Shown one piece after another: positions 25,958-32,470 of a stretch of DNA of 59,959 nt (positions within the stretch are counted from its first letter, which is position 1; each line of letters starts with the position of its first letter). The translations under genes and the position numbers were made by a program. The notes under the pieces are model-generated. The model saw only the letters and a list, made by a program, of their open reading frames with translations. It ran no database searches and was not told where the DNA came from. This DNA is from an uncultured Oscillospiraceae bacterium (lineage in GTDB: Bacteria; Bacillota; Clostridia; Oscillospirales; Oscillospiraceae), in NCBI GenBank assembly GCA_900757655.1, contig CAAEOT010000040.1, forward strand, positions 1-59,959, read 5' to 3'.

Positions 25958-26614
25958 ATGCAGATCCAACGCATTCCCTTTCCGCCCGTCGGCTCGAATA
26001 TGTACGTCGTCACGCAGGGGCGCGACGCGATCGTCCTCGACCCCTGGCCAGACGAGACGACCATGCAGCGCCTGCAGGGGTACCACGTGCTGCTCGTGCT
26101 CACGCACGAGCATGTCGACCACATCTCCGGCCTCGGCCGGATGCAGCGCGCGCTCGCGGCGCGCACCCTCTGGCAGGAAAACTGCACCCCCTGGCTGCGC
26201 AACCCCGGCAACACGACGCCCGTGCTGCTCGCAGCGCTGAGCGTGTCGCGCGGGGCAGAGGCACGCGACTTTCTGCGCACGCTGCAGCTCAAGACCGAGA
26301 CGTATGCCCCGGACATGACCTTCGGCGATCACATCGTGCTCGACTGGGGTGCGCTGCATCTCGAGGGCTATGCCACGCCCGGCCACTCGCGCGGCAGCGC
26401 GTGCTACCGCATCGGTCCGGCCGCTTTTTTCAGCGGCGACTCGCTCGTGCCGGGCAACGCCGTTGTCACGCGCCTGCGCGGGGGCGACGCCGCCGTGCTC
26501 ATGGACGAGACCGTGCCATTTCTGCGCACGCTGCCGCCGCAGCTCGTGCTCTATCCCGGCCACGGCCGGTGCGGTATGTCGCTTGGTGAGGGCATCGCGA
26601 CCATGGACTGGTGA
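25958..26614 (+). CDS. MBL-fold metallo-hydrolase
   Basis: 218 residues. Zinc ligands of the metallo-beta-lactamase fold are visible: THEHVDH, GHS after TP, Asp in FSGDSL and His in YPGHG. It most resembles glyoxalase II-like small hydrolases of Firmicutes; the substrate is unknown. It begins six bases after murI, with GGAGG 11 bases before the ATG, so the two are probably co-transcribed. No clear terminator follows before the promoter at 26670. Confidence 0.85.
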   Translation: MQIQRIPFPPVGSNMYVVTQGRDAIVLDPWPDETTMQRLQGYHVLLVLTHEHVDHISGLGRMQRALAARTLWQENCTPWLRNPGNTTPVLLAALSVSRGAEARDFLRTLQLKTETYAPDMTFGDHIVLDWGALHLEGYATPGHSRGSACYRIGPAAFFSGDSLVPGNAVVTRLRGGDAAVLMDETVPFLRTLPPQLVLYPGHGRCGMSLGEGIATMDW

Positions 26615-26669
26615 CGCGGCCGCAGCGCTGTGCACCTGCACAGCAGACCGGAAATTGTCACAAAAAGGC

Positions 26670-26698
26670 TTGACACATGTGAGCAAACATGCTAAACT
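26670..26698 (+). promoter_or_regulatory. First of two tandem promoters before rplJ
   Basis: Perfect TTGACA (26670-26675), 17-bp spacer, TAAACT (26693-26698). Its transcript meets a hairpin with a T tract only about 40-75 bases later (26744-26781). Confidence 0.7.
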
Positions 26699-26704
26699 AA
26701 CCAC

Positions 26705-26781
26705 AGCAGTTTAGGGTAAAAGTTTTTTGTGGGATTTTTTTGCGATGGCCTCCGGTACTCCTCCAGGGGCCATCTCCTTTT
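26705..26781 (+). ncRNA. Candidate short RNA with CCTCC loop motifs
   Basis: No reading frame. The expected transcript starts near 26705 and ends at a hairpin whose seven-bp stem GATGGCC/GGCCATC (26744-26750 and 26768-26774) is followed by TCCTTTT. The 17-base loop contains CTCC twice, complementary to ribosome-binding-site sequence. It could be a trans-acting small RNA, or a transcript attenuated before the rplJ promoter. Confidence 0.45.
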
Positions 26782-26810
26782 AAAAAACCGCGCCGCCGCG
26801 TGAAAAATGC

Positions 26811-26839
26811 TTGACACGCGCGGCAGAGTCTGGTATTCT
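26811..26839 (+). promoter_or_regulatory. Promoter of rplJ-rplL
   Basis: Perfect TTGACA (26811-26816), 17-bp spacer, TATTCT (26834-26839), directly before the L10 leader. Confidence 0.8.
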
Positions 26840-26845
26840 ATTAGA

Positions 26846-26980
26846 GCGCTCCAAAGACAGCAGGTGGCTTGACCGCGGAAATCCTGCCGAGGATGCATCC
26901 ATCACGATGTTTCTATTCTGTTTCCGGGGCTTTGGCCGCGGAAATTTTTTTGGGCGTGTATCTTTCACACGGAGGTGAAA
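26846..26980 (+). promoter_or_regulatory. Ribosomal protein L10 leader RNA
   Basis: The 5' region before rplJ contains the conserved L10-leader elements CCAAAGACAGCAGGTG near 26851 and CCTGCCGAGGATG near 26883, which pair and form the L10(L12)4-binding kink. In known systems the L10-L12 complex binds this leader and represses its own synthesis. The rplJ ribosome site GGAGGTG lies at its 3' end. Confidence 0.82.
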
Positions 26981-26987
26981 TCACACT

Positions 26988-27533
26988 ATGCCGAACGCAA
27001 AAGTTCTCAGCGAGAAGCAGGCGATCGTCGCCGCTCTGGCCGAGCGGCTCAAGGGCGCCAGCGCCGGCGTGTTCGTCGACTACAAGGGCATCACCGTCGA
27101 TGAAGACACCAAGCTGCGCACCGAGCTGCGTCAGAATGACGTGGAGTATTCCGTCGTCAAGAACACCCTGACCCGCTTTGCGCTCAAGGACGCCGGCCTC
27201 GAGGCAATGAGTGATCTGCTCAATGGTACGACTTCGCTCGCAACCAGCACGGCAGACCCGATCGTCCCGATCCGCATGATCCACGACATGAGCGAGAAGA
27301 TGGCGAAGGACGAGAAGTTCATCGTCAAGGGCGCGTTCCTCGAGGGCAAGGTCCTCAGTGACGCTGAGATCGCGGAGATCGCGCAGCTCCAGAACAAGGA
27401 TGCGCTGTACTCCAAGGTCCTGGGCACGATGCTGGCCCCCATCACGGGTCTGGCCGTCTGCCTGAATCAGGTCGTCGAGCAGATGGGCGGCGCTGCCGCA
27501 CCTGCCGAGGCCGAAGCTCCCGCCGCCGAATAA
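26988..27533 (+). CDS. rplJ: 50S ribosomal protein L10
   Basis: 181 residues, a normal L10. An RNA-binding N-terminal globular domain (VDYKGITVDEDTKLR, YSVVKNTLTR) is followed by a C-terminal helix that carries L12 dimers and ends in an Ala/Glu/Pro-rich tail. It forms the stalk base of the large subunit. In most bacteria rplJ follows rplK-rplA and precedes rpoBC; here it is separate, with its own promoter and leader. Confidence 0.96.
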   Translation: MPNAKVLSEKQAIVAALAERLKGASAGVFVDYKGITVDEDTKLRTELRQNDVEYSVVKNTLTRFALKDAGLEAMSDLLNGTTSLATSTADPIVPIRMIHDMSEKMAKDEKFIVKGAFLEGKVLSDAEIAEIAQLQNKDALYSKVLGTMLAPITGLAVCLNQVVEQMGGAAAPAEAEAPAAE

Positions 27534-27572
27534 GGCGACCACTTCACTTAACTATTTAGGAGGAAAATTACC

Positions 27573-27947
27573 ATGGCTAGCGAAAAAGTCACTGCTATGA
27601 TCGAAGAGATCAAGGCTATGTCCGTCCTCGAGCTGTCCGAGCTCGTGCACGAGATCGAAGATGTGTTCGGCGTTTCCGCCGCTGCTGCTGTTGCCGCCGC
27701 TCCGGTGGCCGGCGCTGCTGCTGCCGCCGAGGAGAAGACCGAGTTTGACGTCGTTCTGACCGGCTTCGGCGATCAGAAGATCAAGGTCATCAAGGCCGTC
27801 CGTGAGATCACCAACCTGGGCCTGGCGGAAGCCAAGGCGAAGGTCGAGGGCATCCCCTGCGCCATCAAGGAGCAGGTCTCCAAGGACGAGGCCGAGGAGC
27901 TCAAGAAGAAGCTCGAGGAAGTCGGCGCTTCTGTCGAACTCAAGTAA
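27573..27947 (+). CDS. rplL: 50S ribosomal protein L7/L12
   Basis: 124 residues. N-terminal dimerisation domain with ELSELVHEIEDVFGV, an Ala-rich hinge (about 32-52), and C-terminal factor-binding domain with KIKVIKAVREIT-type sequence and GLAEAKAKVEG. AGGAGGAAAA precedes the ATG. It ends at a strong terminator, so rpoB does not follow. Confidence 0.97.
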   Translation: MASEKVTAMIEEIKAMSVLELSELVHEIEDVFGVSAAAAVAAAPVAGAAAAAEEKTEFDVVLTGFGDQKIKVIKAVREITNLGLAEAKAKVEGIPCAIKEQVSKDEAEELKKKLEEVGASVELK

Positions 27948-27960
27948 TCGGATCTTACAC

Positions 27961-27997
27961 AAAAACCTCCGTGCCGTCCGGCACGGAGGTTTTTTTC
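27961..27997 (+). terminator. Terminator after rplL
   Basis: Eleven-bp stem ACCTCCGTGCC/GGCACGGAGGT followed by T7; an A5 run on the other side lets it work in both directions. Confidence 0.92.
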
Positions 27998-28057
27998 TTT
28001 ATTCGCACTGTCGCCGGTGCCACCGCAGGTCCACGTGCTGCTTTTTGAGTGCGCGGC

Positions 28058-28579
28058 TTATTCGGCAGGCTTGTCTTCCTTGGGCTGGTACTGGTACGGT
28101 CCCGCATCTGGCTCGGCGTAGCCGGTGGCGATGTCAAACTGCTTAATGAGCTGCGAGATGCCGAGCTTCGTCACCATGAGCTCACCGTAGGCGAGGTCAT
28201 CCTGGAAGCCGTTTTCGCGGCACTCCTCGAGGCCTTCCTTCACGTCCTCGAGCTCGGACACGCACTGCTCGTACAGGTCCTCGAGCTTGCCGAGCGCCGT
28301 GACGGTGTTGTCGCTGCTGCCCTCAACGGGGCACACGCTCTCGAACCGGCGGCCGATGCGCACGATCGCGGCGTAGCCCGCCTGCAGCATCATGAGCGTG
28401 AGCGCGCCCTCCTGTCCGGCGGCCTCGCTCTGCTTCATGCCGGTGATCATGTCCGACACATCCCCGACCCACTGCTTGTGCACGCCCTTGAGCTGGTCAA
28501 GGCGCTCGGTGAGCTGGGCCTCGGAGTGCCGGTTGGCGGAGTAACCGCCCTTTTTCAGTTTGCGGGTCAGACGTTCCAT
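28058..28579 (-). CDS. Conserved-looking helical protein of unknown function
   Basis: 173 residues, no signal peptide or membrane helix. Mostly amphipathic helix, with a basic N-terminus (ERLTRKLKKGGY), a central LMMLQAGYAAIVRIGRRFES segment and a C-terminus rich in Pro, Tyr and Glu. I do not recognise the family. The ATG is chosen for GGAGG 11 bases upstream. It begins 31 bases after the MFS transporter gene and is probably co-transcribed. Confidence 0.6.
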   Translation of the reverse strand: MERLTRKLKKGGYSANRHSEAQLTERLDQLKGVHKQWVGDVSDMITGMKQSEAAGQEGALTLMMLQAGYAAIVRIGRRFESVCPVEGSSDNTVTALGKLEDLYEQCVSELEDVKEGLEECRENGFQDDLAYGELMVTKLGISQLIKQFDIATGYAEPDAGPYQYQPKEDKPAE

Positions 28580-28610
28580 AGTATTTGCATCCTCCAAATG
28601 TATATTTCGG

Positions 28611-30167
28611 TCAATCGTCCACGTCAAGCGCCTCGAGGCCCTTGGCGGGGATGGGGCGGCTGTCGCCGTGGCGGACAAAGAGCATTGTCACGAACGCACC
28701 GGCCACAAAGATGGCGGCGTAGGGAAAGAGCACGGTCATGCTGAGCTTATCCATCAGGAAGCCCGAGAACATCGGCGTGACGACCTGGGCTGCCATGCTG
28801 GCCGTGTAGTAAAAGCCAGTGTAGCGGCCAACGTCGCTGCCGGAGCACATCTCCACGACCATCGGGAAGGAGTTGACGTTGATGGTAGCCCAGCCGATAC
28901 CGGCGAGGCAGAACATGGCGTTCATGAGCATCGTGGGGCTCTCGGCGTTGAGGAAAGCGGCCACGCCGAACGCGACGGCCAGCATCACGACGCCGCCGAG
29001 GATGGTCTTCTTGCGGCCGATCTTGGATGCGACGATGCCGACGGGCAGGTAGGCCACGATGGCGGCGGCCTGCGCGAGCATGAGCGTGAGGTTGTAGTCC
29101 TTGTGCAGGATGTTGCTGGCGTAGACAGAGTATTTCGACGTCACGGCGTTGTAGCCGAAGAACCACAGCACGATCGACAGCAGCAGGAAGATGAGCGACC
29201 GGCGCTCTGCCCTGCCGAGCTTGCCGGAGCCGGCGGGCGCGTCGTCACTGTCGCCGTTGTCGATGCCGAAGCGCTTGCTGTCGGCCTGCATCTCGGCCAC
29301 GAACTTTGGCTCGTTGACCGTCAGGCGGAAGATCAGCAGTGCCAGCAACATGATGCCCGCGATCACGGCGAAGTACGCCGTGTAGCTCATGAGCGAGTTG
29401 CGCACGGAGCTTGTGGCGAAGACCATGCCGATGGCCAGCACGAGGATGCCGCCGGCGGTGCCCATGAGATTGATGACGGCATTCGCCTTACTGCGCAGCG
29501 GTTTGATGGTAACATCGGGCATGAGCGCGACGGCGGGGGAGCGGAACGTGGCCATGGCCACGAGCACGATGAGCAGCAGCGCGATAAAGCCGATGAGCGC
29601 GCCGGGGTGCTGCACGGTCGTCTGGTGGGCGTAGGCCTGGCGCGCGGGCACGACATAGTTCGTGTAGTCGTGGTTCGTCACGGTCTTGCCCTCGGCGGTC
29701 GTGACCTGGCTCGTGATGGCGGCAAACTCGTCCTCCGTGAAGGTGTCCTCAAGCACGAACGTCTCGCCGTCGGGGGTCTTGAGCGTGCGGTCGGCCTCCT
29801 GCTGGTACACGACGCGCAGCGCGGCGGGATCGTCGATGGCGGCGGCCGCGTCGATGTTTTTCAGCTGCGCATCGTCGACGAGCGACAGGCTGATGAACGC
29901 GATGGCCGCAACGATCGTGCCAAAGACGATAAACGGCGTGCGGCGGCCGCGCTTGCCGGCGTGCTTGTCGGAGATCGCGCCGAACAGCGGCAGCAGAAAC
30001 AGCGCCAGAATGTTGTCGAGCGCCATGATGACGCCGGACCATGCCTGCGACATGCCGAACTTGTTCGTCAGGATCAGGGGGATGGTATTGTCATACGCCT
30101 GCCAGAAGGCGCAGATCAGGAAAAAGGCAAAGCCAACGCAGATGGTGCGTTTGTAGTTGAGCTTCAC
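28611..30167 (-). CDS. MFS transporter (SLC45/GPH-like) with a large external loop
   Basis: 518 residues with about 12 membrane helices. The SDKHAGKRGRRTPF segment after the second helix is the signature loop of the glycoside/SLC45-like branch of the superfamily. Between the third and fourth helices an insert of about 90 hydrophilic residues (98-190) is predicted outside the membrane. A sugar or glycoside substrate is inferred from the family only. It has its own promoter (30203-30231) and leads a two-gene leftward unit. Confidence 0.82.
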   Translation of the reverse strand: MKLNYKRTICVGFAFFLICAFWQAYDNTIPLILTNKFGMSQAWSGVIMALDNILALFLLPLFGAISDKHAGKRGRRTPFIVFGTIVAAIAFISLSLVDDAQLKNIDAAAAIDDPAALRVVYQQEADRTLKTPDGETFVLEDTFTEDEFAAITSQVTTAEGKTVTNHDYTNYVVPARQAYAHQTTVQHPGALIGFIALLLIVLVAMATFRSPAVALMPDVTIKPLRSKANAVINLMGTAGGILVLAIGMVFATSSVRNSLMSYTAYFAVIAGIMLLALLIFRLTVNEPKFVAEMQADSKRFGIDNGDSDDAPAGSGKLGRAERRSLIFLLLSIVLWFFGYNAVTSKYSVYASNILHKDYNLTLMLAQAAAIVAYLPVGIVASKIGRKKTILGGVVMLAVAFGVAAFLNAESPTMLMNAMFCLAGIGWATINVNSFPMVVEMCSGSDVGRYTGFYYTASMAAQVVTPMFSGFLMDKLSMTVLFPYAAIFVAGAFVTMLFVRHGDSRPIPAKGLEALDVDD

Positions 30168-30202
30168 AGGGTTACCTCCATCATGTGTATCGGATTTGTC
30201 TC

Positions 30203-30231
30203 ATTCTACAATACCTCGCCCGGCAATTCAA
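30203..30231 (-). promoter_or_regulatory. Promoter of the MFS transporter gene
   Basis: Minus strand TTGAAT (30226-30231), 17-bp spacer, TAGAAT (30203-30208). It lies back to back with the GDPD promoter; the two -35 boxes are seven bases apart. Confidence 0.65.
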
Positions 30232-30238
30232 CAGGCAT

Positions 30239-30267
30239 TTGACGAAAAGCAGAAATTGTTGTTTAAT
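30239..30267 (+). promoter_or_regulatory. Promoter of the GDPD gene
   Basis: TTGACG (30239-30244), 17-bp spacer, TTTAAT (30262-30267), about 35 bases before the AAGGAGG site. Confidence 0.65.
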
Positions 30268-30315
30268 AAGGGCAAAGCAAACCGGCGGCCTGCGCCGCCG
30301 AAAGGAGGACACATT

Positions 30316-31149
30316 ATGGATTGGAAAACTGCCTGCAAGTTTGCCGCACCGGCCGCCGCCTGCGCGGGTGCGTTTGCATTTCTTGTTGCGCCGGGCCACG
30401 CCACGCGCGCGCAGAAGGCCCCGTTTCTATACCGCAACTATGCGCACCGCGGCCTGCACACCGAGGACGGCACCGTGCCGGAAAATTCGCTCCCGGCCTT
30501 CCGTGCCGCGGCCGAGGCGGGCTACGCCGTCGAGATGGACGTGCACCTGACGGCGGACGACCAGCTCGTCGTGTTCCACGACGACACGCTCGAGCGCATG
30601 TGCGGCGTGCCGGGTGTCATTGATGATTTCACGCTCGCCGAGCTGCGCGCCCTGCGCCTTGGCGATACCGACTGCGGCATCCCGACCTTTGCCGAGGCGC
30701 TCGAAGCGCTCGGCGCCCGTGTGCCGCTGCTGCTCGAGGTTAAGCGCGGGCATAATAACCGCCGCCTGTGCGCGCTGACGCTCGCCGCCCTGCGTACGTA
30801 TGGCGGGCCGTACTGTGTCGAGAGCTTTGACCCCACGATCGTCGCATGGTTCCGGCGCAACGCGCCCGATATTCTGCGCGGCCAGCTCAGCCAGCCGCCG
30901 AAGGACTACGGCAAGGCACTCAATAAGCCCGCGGCTGCCATCGTCGGCAATGTGCTCACGAACGTGATCGCCCGCCCGCAGTTCATCGCCTACAAGATCG
31001 GGCCGAAGCCGCTGAGCGTGCGCCTGTGTGAGGCCATGGGCGCCGTGCGTGCCGGCTGGACGAGCCGCGCCTGGACGCATGAGCACGATTATGACATCGT
31101 TATTTTTGAGCACTACCGTCCCGGCACCTGGTTCCGCGCCGACATCTGA
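30316..31149 (+). CDS. Glycerophosphodiester phosphodiesterase family protein
   Basis: 277 residues. An N-terminal hydrophobic stretch (about 8-25) suggests a membrane anchor or signal. The GDPD barrel has YAHRGLHTEDGTVPENS, an acidic pair in VEMDVHLTADDQLVVFHD and a second His and Glu in the LLLEVK strand. It should hydrolyse glycerophosphodiesters to glycerol-3-phosphate and an alcohol. The start has AAGGAGG eight bases upstream. It is transcribed divergently from the MFS gene. Confidence 0.88.
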   Translation: MDWKTACKFAAPAAACAGAFAFLVAPGHATRAQKAPFLYRNYAHRGLHTEDGTVPENSLPAFRAAAEAGYAVEMDVHLTADDQLVVFHDDTLERMCGVPGVIDDFTLAELRALRLGDTDCGIPTFAEALEALGARVPLLLEVKRGHNNRRLCALTLAALRTYGGPYCVESFDPTIVAWFRRNAPDILRGQLSQPPKDYGKALNKPAAAIVGNVLTNVIARPQFIAYKIGPKPLSVRLCEAMGAVRAGWTSRAWTHEHDYDIVIFEHYRPGTWFRADI

Positions 31150-31170
31150 GCGGAACGTTCTTGATGATCG

Positions 31171-31190
31171 CCGGATGAGGTGGAAAGGCA
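31171..31190. repeat. Fragment of the intergenic repeat family
   Basis: GCCGGATGAGGTGGAAAGGC, identical over 20 bases to the 3' end of the repeat at 5225-5352. It sits between the GDPD gene and the candidate small RNA. Confidence 0.55.
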
Positions 31191-31227
31191 CAGTTTTCTC
31201 CGGCGCACCGGAAACGCACCCTGGCAC

Positions 31228-31391
31228 AGGATGAAACAACAACAGCAGCCACACCGGTGTAAACCGGCGTGGCTGCTGTTGTTTGCTTGTGCTTGCACGT
31301 CCGCGGCGGATGCAGACCCGGACGCTGCAAAGTGGAAGAGAGAACACAAACGAGGGATTTTGCAACATCGAAAAGAAAAACGATGTTTACT
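31228..31391 (-). ncRNA. Candidate small RNA with its own promoter and terminator
   Basis: The gap 31150-31456 has no credible gene. On the minus strand a perfect TTGACA and a good -10 predict a start near 31391. The transcript first forms a hairpin (ACATCG/CGATGT) and ends at a long hairpin at 31234-31284 whose arms AACAACAGCAGCCAC and GTGGCTGCTGTTGTT are fully complementary, followed by GTTGTTTC. The large hairpin could instead serve as the GDPD terminator on the plus strand. A short frame inside lacks a ribosome site. Confidence 0.5.
31234..31284. terminator. Long inverted repeat, likely bidirectional terminator
   Basis: Fifteen-bp perfect arms extended by CCGG/CCGG around a short TGTAAA loop. 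T-rich (not continuous) sequence follows on each strand. Confidence 0.6.
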
Positions 31392-31397
31392 GAACAT

Positions 31398-31426
31398 ATC
31401 CTAACATTTGTGTCCGCCATTGTCAA
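31398..31426 (-). promoter_or_regulatory. Orphan promoter of the candidate small RNA
   Basis: Minus strand perfect TTGACA (31421-31426), 17-bp spacer, TAGGAT (31398-31403). No gene follows it before the GDPD gene, which runs the other way. Confidence 0.6.
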
Positions 31427-31456
31427 GCGGTTTTCAAAAGTTTTTGAACTTTTTTC

Positions 31457-32266
31457 TCACACTGCCGTGCCGCCGCGCAAGATCTGCGCCAGCTCTGCCA
31501 CGTCGCGCAGGACGTACTTCGGCTGCACGTCGGACGCTTTGAGGATCGCCTCGTCTGTCTCGCCGGACATGACGAGCACGCTCTGCGCGCCCGCGTTCAC
31601 GGCCACGGCAATGTCGGTGTACAGTCGGTCGCCCACGCAGCAGATCTGCGCATTCGGCACGCCGGTCTGCGCCGAGATGACGTCGACCATGTTGCGGTTC
31701 GGCTTGCCGATATACGTCGGCTTCACGCCGGAGGCGGCCGTCAGCAGCGCGCAGATGCTCCCGCAGTCGGGCAGCACCTCGCCGGCCGGCATGGGGCAGA
31801 CCCAGTCGGGGTTGGCGGCGATGAACGCCGCGCCGCGGCGCAGGAAGTGCACGGCCTTATCGAGCTTTTCGTACACGAGCTCGGTGTCAAATCCGGCCAC
31901 GACGATCTCCGCGCCCTCTTCCACGAGCGGGATGCCGTAGCTGAGCAGCTCGCGGCGGAACGCCTGCGTGCCGACGAGGTACACGGGCTTGCCCGCATAG
32001 TGCTGGTTGAGGTACAGCGCCGTCGCCATGCCGGAGGTGAACACGTTTTCGGCCTCGCACGGGAAGCCCAGCCGCCGCAGGCGTGTGATGTAATCTGTGC
32101 CTGCGCGCGAGGAGTTGTTGGTCAGGTAGATGTACTGCCGCCCGGTCTCGGCCAGCGTATGGATGAAATCGACCGCGCCGGGAAACACGTCGTCCCCGAG
32201 GTAGAGCGTGCCGTCCATGTCCAGCAGGAACAGGCGCGCGCCGAGCAGGTCTTTCAGATCGTTCAT
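31457..32266 (-). CDS. HAD-IIA phosphatase, NagD-like
   Basis: 269 residues. HAD motif I is LLDMDGTLYLGD, motif II NNSS, and motif III/IV appear as IGKPNRNM and CCVGDRLYTDI, with the class IIA cap between. It likely dephosphorylates small sugar phosphates or nucleotides; the substrate is not readable. The ATG at 32266 follows GAGGTGG by five bases; an in-frame GTG three codons earlier lies inside that site. It is monocistronic. Confidence 0.9.
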   Translation of the reverse strand: MNDLKDLLGARLFLLDMDGTLYLGDDVFPGAVDFIHTLAETGRQYIYLTNNSSRAGTDYITRLRRLGFPCEAENVFTSGMATALYLNQHYAGKPVYLVGTQAFRRELLSYGIPLVEEGAEIVVAGFDTELVYEKLDKAVHFLRRGAAFIAANPDWVCPMPAGEVLPDCGSICALLTAASGVKPTYIGKPNRNMVDVISAQTGVPNAQICCVGDRLYTDIAVAVNAGAQSVLVMSGETDEAILKASDVQPKYVLRDVAELAQILRGGTAV

Positions 32267-32307
32267 GGGAGCCACCTCACAGAATCTTATTTTTTTCTTA
32301 ACACCCT

Positions 32308-32335
32308 ATTATACCATGAAAAACGCGCTGTACAA
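32308..32335 (-). promoter_or_regulatory. Promoter of the NagD-like gene
   Basis: Minus strand TTGTAC (32330-32335), 16-bp spacer, TATAAT (32308-32313). Confidence 0.65.
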
Positions 32336-32359
32336 TCCCAATTATTCCGGCTGCGGGTG

Positions 32360-32387
32360 TTGAAAAAAACGGTCGATGTGCTATAAT
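32360..32387 (+). promoter_or_regulatory. Promoter of htpG
   Basis: TTGAAA (32360-32365), 16-bp spacer, TATAAT (32382-32387). No CIRCE (HrcA) or CtsR operator was seen nearby. Confidence 0.7.
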
Positions 32388-32470
32388 ATTAAAATCTGTA
32401 CCGTGGGCCGCTATTGCGTGCCGGCCGGGTACGGACCCAAAGGTGTAATTAAATTCTTGGAGGCATAGAT

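Noticed and set aside
31113..31397. Protein gene in the candidate small RNA region
   Set aside because: No ribosome site, unusual Cys/Ser composition and overlap with a repeat fragment and a terminator hairpin.
32340..32470. CIRCE or CtsR operator before htpG
   Set aside because: No TTAGCACTC inverted repeat and no CtsR heptad repeat could be found.
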